A stretch of 30,427 bases of DNA from contig NZ_JAPDOD010000081.1 in NCBI RefSeq assembly GCF_027587205.1, positions 1 through 30,427 on the forward strand, written 5' to 3'. Under the pieces are notes generated by a model. The model did no database searches. It was not told where the DNA came from and worked only from the letters and a program-made list of their open reading frames with translations. Source of the DNA: Solirubrobacter ginsenosidimutans. Lineage in GTDB: Bacteria; Actinomycetota; Thermoleophilia; Solirubrobacterales; Solirubrobacteraceae. A program made the translations under genes and the position numbers. Position 1 is the stretch's first letter, and every line of letters begins with the position of its first letter. Positions 7,817 to 16,059 of this stretch are shown here, in pieces.

Positions 7817-7955
7817 GCTCGACTAACGCACTTCGGGCACCGTCGCTTCCGCGCATCCTGCGATCCTCCGGTGGGCGCTGCCGCGCTCCACCGTTTTTCA
7901 TCCCTGCGCGAGCGATCGGCGCGGTTGTAATCGCCATCGGTGCCCGTTGGTGGGT
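7817..7955. promoter_or_regulatory. Divergent intergenic region with paired 9-mer sites
   Basis: This 139-bp gap separates the starts of the two large divergent operons and must hold promoters for both. The 9-mer CGGTGCCCG occurs twice in opposite orientation: on the minus strand at 7834-7842 (17 nt before the regulator ATG) and on the plus strand at 7938-7946 (9 nt before the nucleotidyltransferase ATG). Each gene thus has the same word in the same orientation just before its start. I see no convincing -35/-10 pair. Confidence 0.5.
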
Positions 7956-8948
7956 ATGGAGATTGCGAAGGCCTTGATCCTGACCGGGTGCGCTGGCGAC
8001 GATCGTCCGTGGCCGACGGCGCCCAACGGGCCCAAGCACCTCTTCCCGGTCGCGAACCGCCCGATCCTGTTCCACAACCTCGAGGCGCTGCGTGCCGCGG
8101 GGGTGCTGGAGGGCGTGATGCTTGTCGATTCCGACTCCGGCGAGGCCATCGAGCGAGCCGTCGGCGATGGGCGTGATTGGGGTCTGAGCCTTCGCTACGA
8201 GACCTGGAGTCCGGCCGAGGGGATCGGCGCGGCTCTCGGCGCGGCGGAGCGCTTCGTCGCCGACGAGCCGGTGCTCGTCCAGATGGGCGACGCACTGCTG
8301 CGCGACCGGTTGCACTCGCACATCGCGACCTTCGCCCGCGAAGGTCTCGACGCGCTCGCGCTGCGCCTCACGCGTGACGGCGGTGAGCGGCTGCTCTCAC
8401 CCGCGCCCGGGTACTTGCTCTCAAACCGCGCGATCTCGATCCTGCTCGACGGCGCCGATGCCACGACGAATCCGGTCGCCGACGTTCGCGCCGGCGGCGG
8501 ACGCGTGCGCGTGCAGCGGGTTGACGGCTGTCTGCCTTGCCACGGCGACCAGGAGTCGCTGCTCGACAGCAACCGGCGCGTCCTCGAGGGGCTCCAGTCC
8601 TCCTACGACGCCAGCCTGCTCGACGAGTGCACGGTGCAGGGCTCCGTCGCGATCCACAAGACCGCCCGGGTTCGCCGCACGCTCTTGCGCGGCCCGGCGA
8701 TCATCGGTCCTGGAGCCGAGATCTCGGACGCGTACATCGGTCCGTACACGAGCGTCGGCTCAGGCGTCGTCATCGAGGGCTCGCAGGTCGAGTACTCGAT
8801 CGTGCTTCCTGACGCCGAGCTTCGCTTCATCGGGCAGCGTCTTGAGTCCAGCGTCATCGGGCGCGGGGCACGCATCGTCCGGGGGTTCGATCTCCCCGGT
8901 GCCATTCGCATGTCGGTCGGAGAAGGTGCAGAGGTGGTGTTGAGTTGA
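7956..8948 (+). CDS. Sugar nucleotidyltransferase with hexapeptide C-terminus
   Basis: A 330-aa NDP-sugar synthase-like protein related to glucose-1-phosphate thymidylyltransferases of the long form. The N-terminal transferase domain shows PNGPKHLFPVANRP and VQMGDALLRD, the sugar and metal binding regions. The C-terminal part (about 225-330) has spaced I/V-x-G repeats of a left-handed beta-helix (GPAIIGPGAEISDAYIGPY, GSGVVIEGSQVEYSIVLP). The usual GGxGTRLRPLT activation motif is replaced by GCAGDDRPWPTA, keeping only the Arg, so donor specificity or activity may differ. ATG 7956 is preferred, preceded by GGTGGG; TTG 7947 is in frame and adds three residues. It opens the plus-strand operon and overlaps the next gene (TTGA). 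Confidence 0.85.
   Translation: MEIAKALILTGCAGDDRPWPTAPNGPKHLFPVANRPILFHNLEALRAAGVLEGVMLVDSDSGEAIERAVGDGRDWGLSLRYETWSPAEGIGAALGAAERFVADEPVLVQMGDALLRDRLHSHIATFAREGLDALALRLTRDGGERLLSPAPGYLLSNRAISILLDGADATTNPVADVRAGGGRVRVQRVDGCLPCHGDQESLLDSNRRVLEGLQSSYDASLLDECTVQGSVAIHKTARVRRTLLRGPAIIGPGAEISDAYIGPYTSVGSGVVIEGSQVEYSIVLPDAELRFIGQRLESSVIGRGARIVRGFDLPGAIRMSVGEGAEVVLS
8931..8937 (+). promoter_or_regulatory. Shine-Dalgarno supporting a TTG start at 8945
   Basis: GAGGTGG lies 7 nt upstream of TTG 8945. Together with the TTGA overlap and the immediate signal peptide, this supports the rare TTG start of the 1860-aa protein. Confidence 0.65.
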
Positions 8949-11900
8949 TCGCTTCCAAGGTTTCGGGCGTCGTTGGCCCGTCGGCGGTCCGCCGACTCGC
9001 CCTGATCTTTGCCTTCGCGGTCGCCGCGCTGGCCGGCTCGCCTGTGCTCTCACAGGCCGCTGCCGCGTGCGGGAACCCGATCTCGTGCGAGAACGAGATC
9101 ACGGGCACCGACCCGAGCGTCTGGGAGGTCGAAGGGTCCGGCGACCCGACGATCCAAGGCTTCGCGACGTCGATGAGCGTCAACAAGGGCGAGAACATCT
9201 CGTTCAAGATCAAGTCGTCGACGCAGAACATGCGCATCGACATCTATCGGCTCGGCTACTACAACAACATGGGCGCACGCCTGATGCAGGGCAACATCGC
9301 GCCGACCGCAACCGTCACCAATCAGCCGGCCTGCCAGAACGACTCGGCGTCGGCCAACCCGACGGGGCTGGTCGACTGCGGCAACTGGAGCGTCTCGTAC
9401 ACGTGGGCGGTGCCCAGCACCGCGGTCTCCGGGGTCTACATCGCCCATCTCGAGCGCAATGACACCAACGGGACGAGCCTGATCCCGTTCGTCGTGCGCG
9501 ACGACAGCAGCCATTCCGACGTCGTGGTCCAGACCTCGGACGCGACGTGGCAGGCGTACAACACCTACGGCGGCAACAGCCTCTACACGTGCACGACCTT
9601 CTGCCCGTCGGGCAATCCCAGCACGTACAAGGCGGCCTACAAGGTCTCCTACAACCGGCCGTTCCACACCGCCGACGACGACAGCGGTCGCTCGTGGCTG
9701 TTCGCCGGCGGCGAGTACCAGATGATCCGCTTCCTCGAGCGCAACGGCTATGACACCAGCTACGTTTCCAGCCTCGACGTCGGCACCCGCGCGCCGCTGC
9801 TGAAGAACCACGAGCTGTTCATCTCCAGTGGGCACGACGAGTACTGGTCCGCGAGCCAGCGCACCGGCATGGAGCAGGCGCGCGACGCCGGGGTGAACCT
9901 CGCGTTCTTCACCGGCAACGAGGGATTCTGGAAGACCCGCTGGGAACCCAGCATGTCCGGCACAGCCAATCGCACGCTGGTCTCCTACAAGGACACCCAT
10001 TTCCCGGCCCAGGTCGATCCGGTCGAATGGACCGGGACCTGGCGCGACCCACGCTTCACGACCGCGGCGCAGAACACGCCTGAGAACGCTCTCACCGGCC
10101 AAAGCTTCATCGTCAACTCCGGCACGTCCGCGATCGAGGTCCCACAGCGCTTCGGCACGTACCGCATGTGGAAGAACACCACGGTCTCCTCGGCCACGAG
10201 CACGACGCTCGCGCCCAACTCGCTCGGATACGAGTGGGACGAGGACGCCGACAACGGTTACCGCCCGGCCGGTCAGATCAAGCTGTCGGCGACCACCGTC
10301 GGCGGTCTGGAGCTGTTCACCGACTACGGTTCGACGACTGCGGTCGGCGGCACCGCCACGCACAACATGACGATGTACAAGGCCCCCAGCGGCGCGCGCG
10401 TGTTCTCGACGGGCACCGTGCAGTGGGCCTGGGGTCTGGATGACACGAACCCCAACGAGGCGCCCGTCGACAAGAACATGCAACAAGCGACGGTCAACGT
10501 CCTCGCCGATCTCGACGCGGGTCCGGCCGACACGCTGATGGCGGGACTGAGCGCGGCGACCAAGACCACGGACGCGACCCCGCCCACCGCGACCATCAAC
10601 ACGCCCCCGGCGACCGTCCCGGACGGCACGCGGATCACGCTCAGCGGCACCGCCACCGACGCTGGCGGCGGCGTCGTGGCGGGGGTCGAGATCTCGACCG
10701 ACGGGGGCGCCAGCTGGCATCCCACCTCCGGCACGACGAGCTGGTCCTATTCGTGGATCGCGCATGGATCGCCCACGGCCAACATCAAGGTCCGGGCCAC
10801 CGACGACAGCGCGAATACGCAGACCCCGGGCGCCGGCGTGAACGTCAACGTGACGTGCCCGTGCTCGATCTGGGGAGCCAACTTCACGCCCGCCGACATC
10901 GACTCCACTGACGCGACCCCGGCCGAGGTCGGCGTCAAGTTCAAGTCCGACCAGTTCGGGCAGATCTCCGGGATCCGCTTCTACAAGGTGGCCGCCAACA
11001 CCGGCACGCATGTCGGCAGCCTGTGGTCGACCGACGGGACACGACTGGCTCAGGCGACGTTCTCGAGTGAGACCGCGAGCGGCTGGCAGACGGTGACGTT
11101 CTCGTCACCCGTCCAGGTGATGCCCAACACGACGTACATCGCGTCGTACTTCGCCCCCAACGGACATTTCGCGGCGACGGGCGACTACTTCTATCGCGCA
11201 CCCGCCCCCGGCCCGAACGGGGGTGCCGTGACGGACGGTCCGCCTCTCCACGCGATCAAGAACACCGCCGGCGTGACCAACGGCGTCTACGTCTACAGCG
11301 GCACCAGCGTGTTCCCGAGCAATTCCTTCGGCGCGGCCAACTACTGGGTCGACGTCCTGTTCGCCGCGATCCCGGCGCCGGGCGCGATCAGCGGACTCTC
11401 CGCGACCGCGGGCGGGAAGACGTCGGCGAACCTGAGCTGGACCGCCCCGTCGACCGGTGGCGCTCCGACCTCATACAAGATCACGCCCTACATCGGCGCG
11501 ACGGCGCAGACGCCGACGACGATCTCCGGCACGCCGCCGCTGACGATCGCGACGATCACCGGGCTCACCACGGGTACGGCATACACCTTCACCGTCCAGG
11601 CGATCAATCCGACAGGCTCAGGCCCGGTGTCGGCCAACTCGAACGCGGTCACTCCGCTCGTCGCGGTGCCGCCCTCGCCGCCCACCAACGTGGTCGCCAA
11701 CCCGGCGTCCAACCAGGCGAGTGTCAGCTGGACGATCCCGCAGTCCGACGGCGACAGCCCGATCACCAACTACACGATCACGCCGTACATCGGCGCAACG
11801 GCACAGACCGCCACCCAGGTGACGGCGCCGGCGACCTCGGCGGTGGTGACGGGCCTGACCAACGGCGTCAGCTACACGTTCAAGGTCACCGCGACCAACG

Positions 11901-14527
11901 CCGCCGGCACCGGCACCGCGTCCGCCTCCTCTGCGGCCGTGACGCCGGAGGACACGATTCTCGACTTCGCGACGCCGACGACCGTCGACTCGCAGGACGG
12001 GAACGCGGTCGAGCTCGGGGTGAAGTTCAAGCCCGCGACCAGTGGTCAGGTCACCGGCATCCGGTTCTACAAGAGCGCCGCCAACACTGGCATCCACAGC
12101 GGCAGCCTCTGGAGCGCCGCCGGGACGCGCCTGGCCCAGGTCACGTTCTCCAACGAGTCCGCTTCGGGCTGGCAGGTCGCGACGTTCGCGAGCCCGGTCA
12201 CGGTGACCGCCGGCACGACCTATATCGCGTCGTACTTCGCCCCAGCGGGTCGCTATTCGCATACCAACAGCGGACTCAGCGCGGCGATCGACAATCCTCC
12301 GCTGCAGGCGCTCGCGAACTCGACGAGTCCGAACGGCGTCTATTCCTACGGCTCGACGAGCACGTTCCCGACCAGTTCGTACCAGGCCGGCAACTACTTC
12401 GTCGACGTGATGTTCGCGGTCCCGGTTCCGGGGACGGTGACCGGAGTGACCGCGGTCACCGGCGGTCAGACGTCCGCGACCGTCTCCTGGACCGCCCCGT
12501 CCACCGGCGGCGGAGCCGACAACTACAAGATCACGCCGTACGTCGGCGCGACCGCCCAGACGGCGACCACGGTCCCCGCCACCAAGACGTCGACCCGCGT
12601 GACCGGGCTGACGACCGGGACGACCTATACGTTCACCGTGCAGGCGCTCAACGGCAGCGGTGGGGGCACGGCCTCGGTGCAGTCCAACTCGGTGACCCCG
12701 TCAGCGCCGATCGCGCCGAGCGCGCCGAGCGACGTCCTCGCGCGGCCCGCGTCGAACTCGGCGCAGCTCACGTGGACGGCGCCCGACAGCGATGGCGATA
12801 GTCCGATCACCGGGTACACGATCACGCCGTACATCGGCGCGACCGCGCAGACCCCGGTGACCTCCAGCGGGACCGGCACGAGCAAGACCGTGACCGGGCT
12901 CACCAACGGCGCGGGCTACACCTTCAAGGTTGCCGCGACCAACGCGATCGGCACCGGCGCGGCCTCGGACCCGTCGAACTCGATCACGCCGCAGTTCACG
13001 ATCCTGGACTTCGCCACGCCGACCACGGTCGACTCGGGCGACGTCACCCCGGTGGAGCTCGGCGTGAAGTTCACGGCCGATTCCAGCGGCTCCATCACGG
13101 GCATCCGCTTCTACAAGGCGGCGGCGAACACAGGCACGCATGTCGGCAGCCTGTGGAACGCCGCCGGCACGCGCCTCGCGCAGGCCACCTTCACAAACGA
13201 GTCGGCGACGGGTTGGCAGACGGTCACGTTCGCAAGCCCGATCGCGATCACCGCCAACACGACCTACGTCGCCAGCTACCTGGCGCCGGCGGGTCACTAC
13301 TCGGTGACGGCCGGTGCGTTGGCGACCGGGGTGGACAATCCGCCGCTGCACGCGGTCTCGAACGCCACCAGCCCGAACGGCGTCTACCTGTACGGCGCCG
13401 CGGGCGGGTTCCCGACCGGCTCGTTCAACGCCGGCAACTACGGCGTGGACGTCCTGTTCGTCGGCGCTCCGGCGCCCGGTGCCCCGACGGGCGTGACCGC
13501 GACCGCGGGCCAGGGTTCGGCCAACGTGTCGTGGACCGCGCCCTCTACCGGCGGTGCGCCGTCGGCGTACAAGATCACGCCGTACATCGGCGCGGCCGCG
13601 CAGACGGCCACGACGATCACCGGCACGCCGCCGGCGACGAGCACCACGATCGCGGGCCTGACGAGCGGGACGGCCCACACGTTCAAGGTCGAGGCCTCGA
13701 ACCTGAGCGGCACGGGGCCGGCGTCGGCGGCATCGAACTCGGTCACGCCGACGGCCGCGACGGCTCCGGCGGCGCCCACCGGCGTCACCGCGCTGGTCGA
13801 TGCAGGGTCCGCGGTCGTGTCCTGGACCGCGCCGTCCAACGGCGGGAGCCCGATCACGGGCCACACCGTGACGCCCTACATCGGCGCCACCGCGCAGACG
13901 CCGGTCACGGTCGGCGCGTCCACGACCAGCACCCGCGTGAGCGGTTTGACCAATGGGACCGCCTACACGTTCAAGGTGAAGTCGTCCAACGCCGTGGGCA
14001 CCGGCCCGGACTCGGCGGCATCCGCCGCGGTCTCGCCCGCGTTCTCGCTGCTGGACTACACGACGCCCGGGACGACCGACTCCGGCGACGGCGGCTCGGT
14101 GAACCTCGGCGTGAAGTTCACGGCTGACTCCAACGGCACGATCGCCGGGATCCGGTTCTACAAGGCCACGACGAACACAGGGACCCACGTCGGCACCCTG
14201 TGGACGGCGGCGGGAGCGCAACTCGGCCAGGTGACCTTCACCGGCGAGTCGGCTTCGGGCTGGCAGACGGCGCGCTTTGCGTCGCCGATCAGCATCACGG
14301 CCGGGACGACGTACGTCGTCTCGTACCTGGCTCCCAGCGGTCACTACGCCGTGACCGGCGGGGCGTTCGGCTCGGGTCCGCTGGACAGCGGCCCGCTGCA
14401 CGCGCTGGCCAACGTGACGAGCCAGAACGGCGTCTTCGCGTACGGCGCGACGTCGACCTTCCCGACCGGCAGCTTCAACGCCGCCAACTACTGGGTGGAC
14501 GTCCTGTACGCCCCGACTGGGAGCTGA
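8945..14527 (+). CDS. Secreted DMFase-like / DUF4082 / FN3 modular protein
   Basis: A 1860-aa exported protein. Residues 1-40 form a Sec signal peptide (RRLALIFAFAVAALAGS core, cut near SQAAA). Residues about 45-535 resemble the C-terminal domain of N,N-dimethylformamidase beta subunits (FKIKSSTQNMRIDIYRLGYY, SSGHDEYWSASQR, FFTGNEGFWKTRWE). His297 and Glu299 in GHDEYW recall the His-x-Glu of the DMFase iron site as I remember it, which needs an alignment. Residues about 543-638 form an Ig-like domain (TINTPPATVPDG, GVEISTDGGASWHP). The rest is a regular alternation of four DUF4082 domains (starting near 639, 1003, 1351, 1699) and six fibronectin type III domains in pairs, each with an xITPYIGATAQT-like strand. 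No wall anchor is visible. It sits inside the glycan operon and overlaps the nucleotidyltransferase stop by four bases. Likely extracellular and possibly glycan-binding; catalytic function is unproven. Confidence 0.9.
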   Translation: MIASKVSGVVGPSAVRRLALIFAFAVAALAGSPVLSQAAAACGNPISCENEITGTDPSVWEVEGSGDPTIQGFATSMSVNKGENISFKIKSSTQNMRIDIYRLGYYNNMGARLMQGNIAPTATVTNQPACQNDSASANPTGLVDCGNWSVSYTWAVPSTAVSGVYIAHLERNDTNGTSLIPFVVRDDSSHSDVVVQTSDATWQAYNTYGGNSLYTCTTFCPSGNPSTYKAAYKVSYNRPFHTADDDSGRSWLFAGGEYQMIRFLERNGYDTSYVSSLDVGTRAPLLKNHELFISSGHDEYWSASQRTGMEQARDAGVNLAFFTGNEGFWKTRWEPSMSGTANRTLVSYKDTHFPAQVDPVEWTGTWRDPRFTTAAQNTPENALTGQSFIVNSGTSAIEVPQRFGTYRMWKNTTVSSATSTTLAPNSLGYEWDEDADNGYRPAGQIKLSATTVGGLELFTDYGSTTAVGGTATHNMTMYKAPSGARVFSTGTVQWAWGLDDTNPNEAPVDKNMQQATVNVLADLDAGPADTLMAGLSAATKTTDATPPTATINTPPATVPDGTRITLSGTATDAGGGVVAGVEISTDGGASWHPTSGTTSWSYSWIAHGSPTANIKVRATDDSANTQTPGAGVNVNVTCPCSIWGANFTPADIDSTDATPAEVGVKFKSDQFGQISGIRFYKVAANTGTHVGSLWSTDGTRLAQATFSSETASGWQTVTFSSPVQVMPNTTYIASYFAPNGHFAATGDYFYRAPAPGPNGGAVTDGPPLHAIKNTAGVTNGVYVYSGTSVFPSNSFGAANYWVDVLFAAIPAPGAISGLSATAGGKTSANLSWTAPSTGGAPTSYKITPYIGATAQTPTTISGTPPLTIATITGLTTGTAYTFTVQAINPTGSGPVSANSNAVTPLVAVPPSPPTNVVANPASNQASVSWTIPQSDGDSPITNYTITPYIGATAQTATQVTAPATSAVVTGLTNGVSYTFKVTATNAAGTGTASASSAAVTPEDTILDFATPTTVDSQDGNAVELGVKFKPATSGQVTGIRFYKSAANTGIHSGSLWSAAGTRLAQVTFSNESASGWQVATFASPVTVTAGTTYIASYFAPAGRYSHTNSGLSAAIDNPPLQALANSTSPNGVYSYGSTSTFPTSSYQAGNYFVDVMFAVPVPGTVTGVTAVTGGQTSATVSWTAPSTGGGADNYKITPYVGATAQTATTVPATKTSTRVTGLTTGTTYTFTVQALNGSGGGTASVQSNSVTPSAPIAPSAPSDVLARPASNSAQLTWTAPDSDGDSPITGYTITPYIGATAQTPVTSSGTGTSKTVTGLTNGAGYTFKVAATNAIGTGAASDPSNSITPQFTILDFATPTTVDSGDVTPVELGVKFTADSSGSITGIRFYKAAANTGTHVGSLWNAAGTRLAQATFTNESATGWQTVTFASPIAITANTTYVASYLAPAGHYSVTAGALATGVDNPPLHAVSNATSPNGVYLYGAAGGFPTGSFNAGNYGVDVLFVGAPAPGAPTGVTATAGQGSANVSWTAPSTGGAPSAYKITPYIGAAAQTATTITGTPPATSTTIAGLTSGTAHTFKVEASNLSGTGPASAASNSVTPTAATAPAAPTGVTALVDAGSAVVSWTAPSNGGSPITGHTVTPYIGATAQTPVTVGASTTSTRVSGLTNGTAYTFKVKSSNAVGTGPDSAASAAVSPAFSLLDYTTPGTTDSGDGGSVNLGVKFTADSNGTIAGIRFYKATTNTGTHVGTLWTAAGAQLGQVTFTGESASGWQTARFASPISITAGTTYVVSYLAPSGHYAVTGGAFGSGPLDSGPLHALANVTSQNGVFAYGATSTFPTGSFNAANYWVDVLYAPTGS
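10861..14524 (+). repeat. Tandem DUF4082-FN3-FN3 supermodules, ~1043-bp period
   Basis: The 3' two thirds of the large gene is built of repeated units. DUF4082 modules begin near 10861, 11951, 12996 and 14041, each of the first three followed by two FN3 domains. The last two spacings are both close to 1043 bp; the first is about 50 bp longer because of an insertion in the first DUF4082 (YFYRAPAPGPNGGAV). Shared strings include RFYKxAANTGTHVGSLW, ESASGWQT and NPPLHA. The array ends on a DUF4082. Such arrays are prone to unequal recombination. Confidence 0.88.
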
Positions 14528-14530
14528 TCC

Positions 14531-15085
14531 ATGCGCGCCCGTCACGTCAGCATCGTCGTCGTCTTCGGACTGCTGCTGTCCGCGTGCGGCGGGGCCGGTT
14601 CCCCGGCCCCGGCGCCGGTCGGCCATCCCAGCAATCCCGCCAAGAGCCGGCTGACGCCGGAGACCAAGAGCGGACGCTCCAACGAGGGCGCGGGGAGCGC
14701 CGCGGCGCAGGCCGAGACGCAGACGGTGGTGCAGCAGGCTGCGAGCCCGTGCGCGTTCGTGAGCAAGTCCCAGGCCAGCGCGATCGTCGGTGAGGCGATC
14801 GAGAAGCCGCGCGTCGCGCCTCAGGGCCCGACGTGCATCTACACGACCAAGGGCGGGAAGCGGTTCTTCAGCCTCGCGGTGCAGTCGATGCAGTTCGAGC
14901 AGTTCCGCAAGCAGCTCGGCAAGCCCCAGAAGCTCACGGTGTCTGGCCGCAACGGACTCTGCGCCACGAACGGGCAGCCGACGCTCTATGTGCCGATCGG
15001 CGGTGGCCGTGTTCTGAGCGTCGCGGGACCCTGCGCAATCGCGAAACGCTTCGCGGCGGCGGCGCTCGCGCACCTGAAGGCCTGA
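14531..15085 (+). CDS. Putative lipoprotein
   Basis: A 184-aa protein with a clear type II signal peptide: charged MRARH, hydrophobic VSIVVVFGLLL and lipobox LSAC with Cys19. After a Pro/Ala/Thr-rich, low-complexity stretch (20-70) comes a small domain of about 110 residues with four Cys (SPCAFVSKSQASAIVG, GPTCIYTT, GLCATN, AGPCAIA). The spacing resembles DUF3558-type actinobacterial lipoproteins, but I cannot confirm the family. It would be anchored outside the membrane. It follows the modular protein by 3 bp with GGGAG upstream of ATG 14531, so the two are likely co-translated and may work together at the surface. Confidence 0.82.
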   Translation: MRARHVSIVVVFGLLLSACGGAGSPAPAPVGHPSNPAKSRLTPETKSGRSNEGAGSAAAQAETQTVVQQAASPCAFVSKSQASAIVGEAIEKPRVAPQGPTCIYTTKGGKRFFSLAVQSMQFEQFRKQLGKPQKLTVSGRNGLCATNGQPTLYVPIGGGRVLSVAGPCAIAKRFAAAALAHLKA

Positions 15086-15156
15086 GCAAACTCGAATTCG
15101 GAAGGAAACTTGAGCCGTCGTGTCGGAAGGACGCGGGAGCTCGAGACGTTAGTGGA

Positions 15157-16059
15157 GTGGTGCAACCCCGGATTCTCATTATCTCGCCCGTTCGGAACGA
15201 GGCGGCTCACATCGAGCGCGTCATTCGCGCCATGGCGGCTCAGCAGTTGCCGCCCACTCGCTGGATCATCATCGACGACAAGTCGACGGACGACACGCTG
15301 GCGATCCTCAAGCGCCTCGAGCCAGAGGTCCCGTTCCTTCAGGTCGCGCAGGTTTCGGACGCGCCAGAGGGCCCGGTCCGAGATCGTCTAGCGCGTGCCG
15401 CGGCGCCGCGAACGTTCAACGCGGGGCTGGCCGTCGCCGGCGACATCAGCGGCTACACGCACGTGATGAAGCTCGACGGCGACATCGAGCTGCGGCCCGA
15501 CTACTTCACCGAGCTGATGGCGCGCTTCGACGCCGACCCGACGGTCGGCCTCGCCGGCGGCGTGCTCGACGAGCCGACGCCGGAGGGCGGGATGCGCCGG
15601 ATCAAGATCGCCGGCAACCACGTCCATGGCGCGCTCAAGTGCTACTCGATGGCGTGCTTCGAAGCGATCGGCGGCGTGCAGGAGCGCCTTGGCTGGGACA
15701 CGATCGACGAGACCTATGCGCGCATGCGCGGGTTCGGAACCGTGCACTACAGCGAGCTCGTCGGCATTCATCACCGTCCGATCGGGAGCGCTGACGGGAC
15801 GCTCCGAGGCCATGCTCGTCACGGCGAGTGCGCGTACATCGCGCACCACACGTTCTGGTGGATCTCGCTGCGCGCGTTCCGCGTCGGTCGCCGGAAGCCG
15901 CGCGTGATCTCCGGCTTGGCGTTCATCTACGGATTCATCCGGGCAGCGGCCCGGCGGGTCGAGCGGGTTCCCGACCTTGAGTACCGCCGCTTCGCGCGGC
16001 GTGAGCTTCGCCAGCGCGCGGTGGGCGCGCTGGTTCCACATCACGGAGGAGTGCGATGA
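15157..16059 (+). CDS. GT2-family glycosyltransferase
   Basis: A GT-A fold family 2 transferase of about 300 aa. It begins PRILIISPVRNEAAHIERVI, with IIIDDKSTDDT (37-47) and the metal-binding DGD at 107-109 (MKLDGDIELRPDY). LGWDTIDETYARMRGF is in the acceptor region. It lacks strong membrane helices, apart from a weakly hydrophobic stretch near WWISLRAF. The start is uncertain: GTG 15157 or GTG 15160 place the first beta strand at the N-terminus, but no well-spaced Shine-Dalgarno is seen. The open frame extends back to 14833, inside the lipoprotein gene, and that extension looks non-coding. It overlaps the dehydrogenase start by ATGA. Confidence 0.87.
   Translation: MVQPRILIISPVRNEAAHIERVIRAMAAQQLPPTRWIIIDDKSTDDTLAILKRLEPEVPFLQVAQVSDAPEGPVRDRLARAAAPRTFNAGLAVAGDISGYTHVMKLDGDIELRPDYFTELMARFDADPTVGLAGGVLDEPTPEGGMRRIKIAGNHVHGALKCYSMACFEAIGGVQERLGWDTIDETYARMRGFGTVHYSELVGIHHRPIGSADGTLRGHARHGECAYIAHHTFWWISLRAFRVGRRKPRVISGLAFIYGFIRAAARRVERVPDLEYRRFARRELRQRAVGALVPHHGGVR

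Noticed and set aside
7320..8321. 333-aa minus-strand open frame across the divergent regulator/nucleotidyltransferase gap
   Set aside because: It overlaps two well-supported genes and the promoter region, and has no domain signal.
9050..11011. 653-aa minus-strand open frame
   Set aside because: Antisense shadow of the DMFase-like gene: Arg/Gly/Asp/Val-rich composition and no recognisable domain. The plus strand has a signal peptide and clear domains.
12701..15073. 790-aa minus-strand open frame
   Set aside because: Antisense shadow created by high third-position GC over the repeated FN3/DUF4082 coding. It is Arg-rich and repetitive only because the sense strand is.
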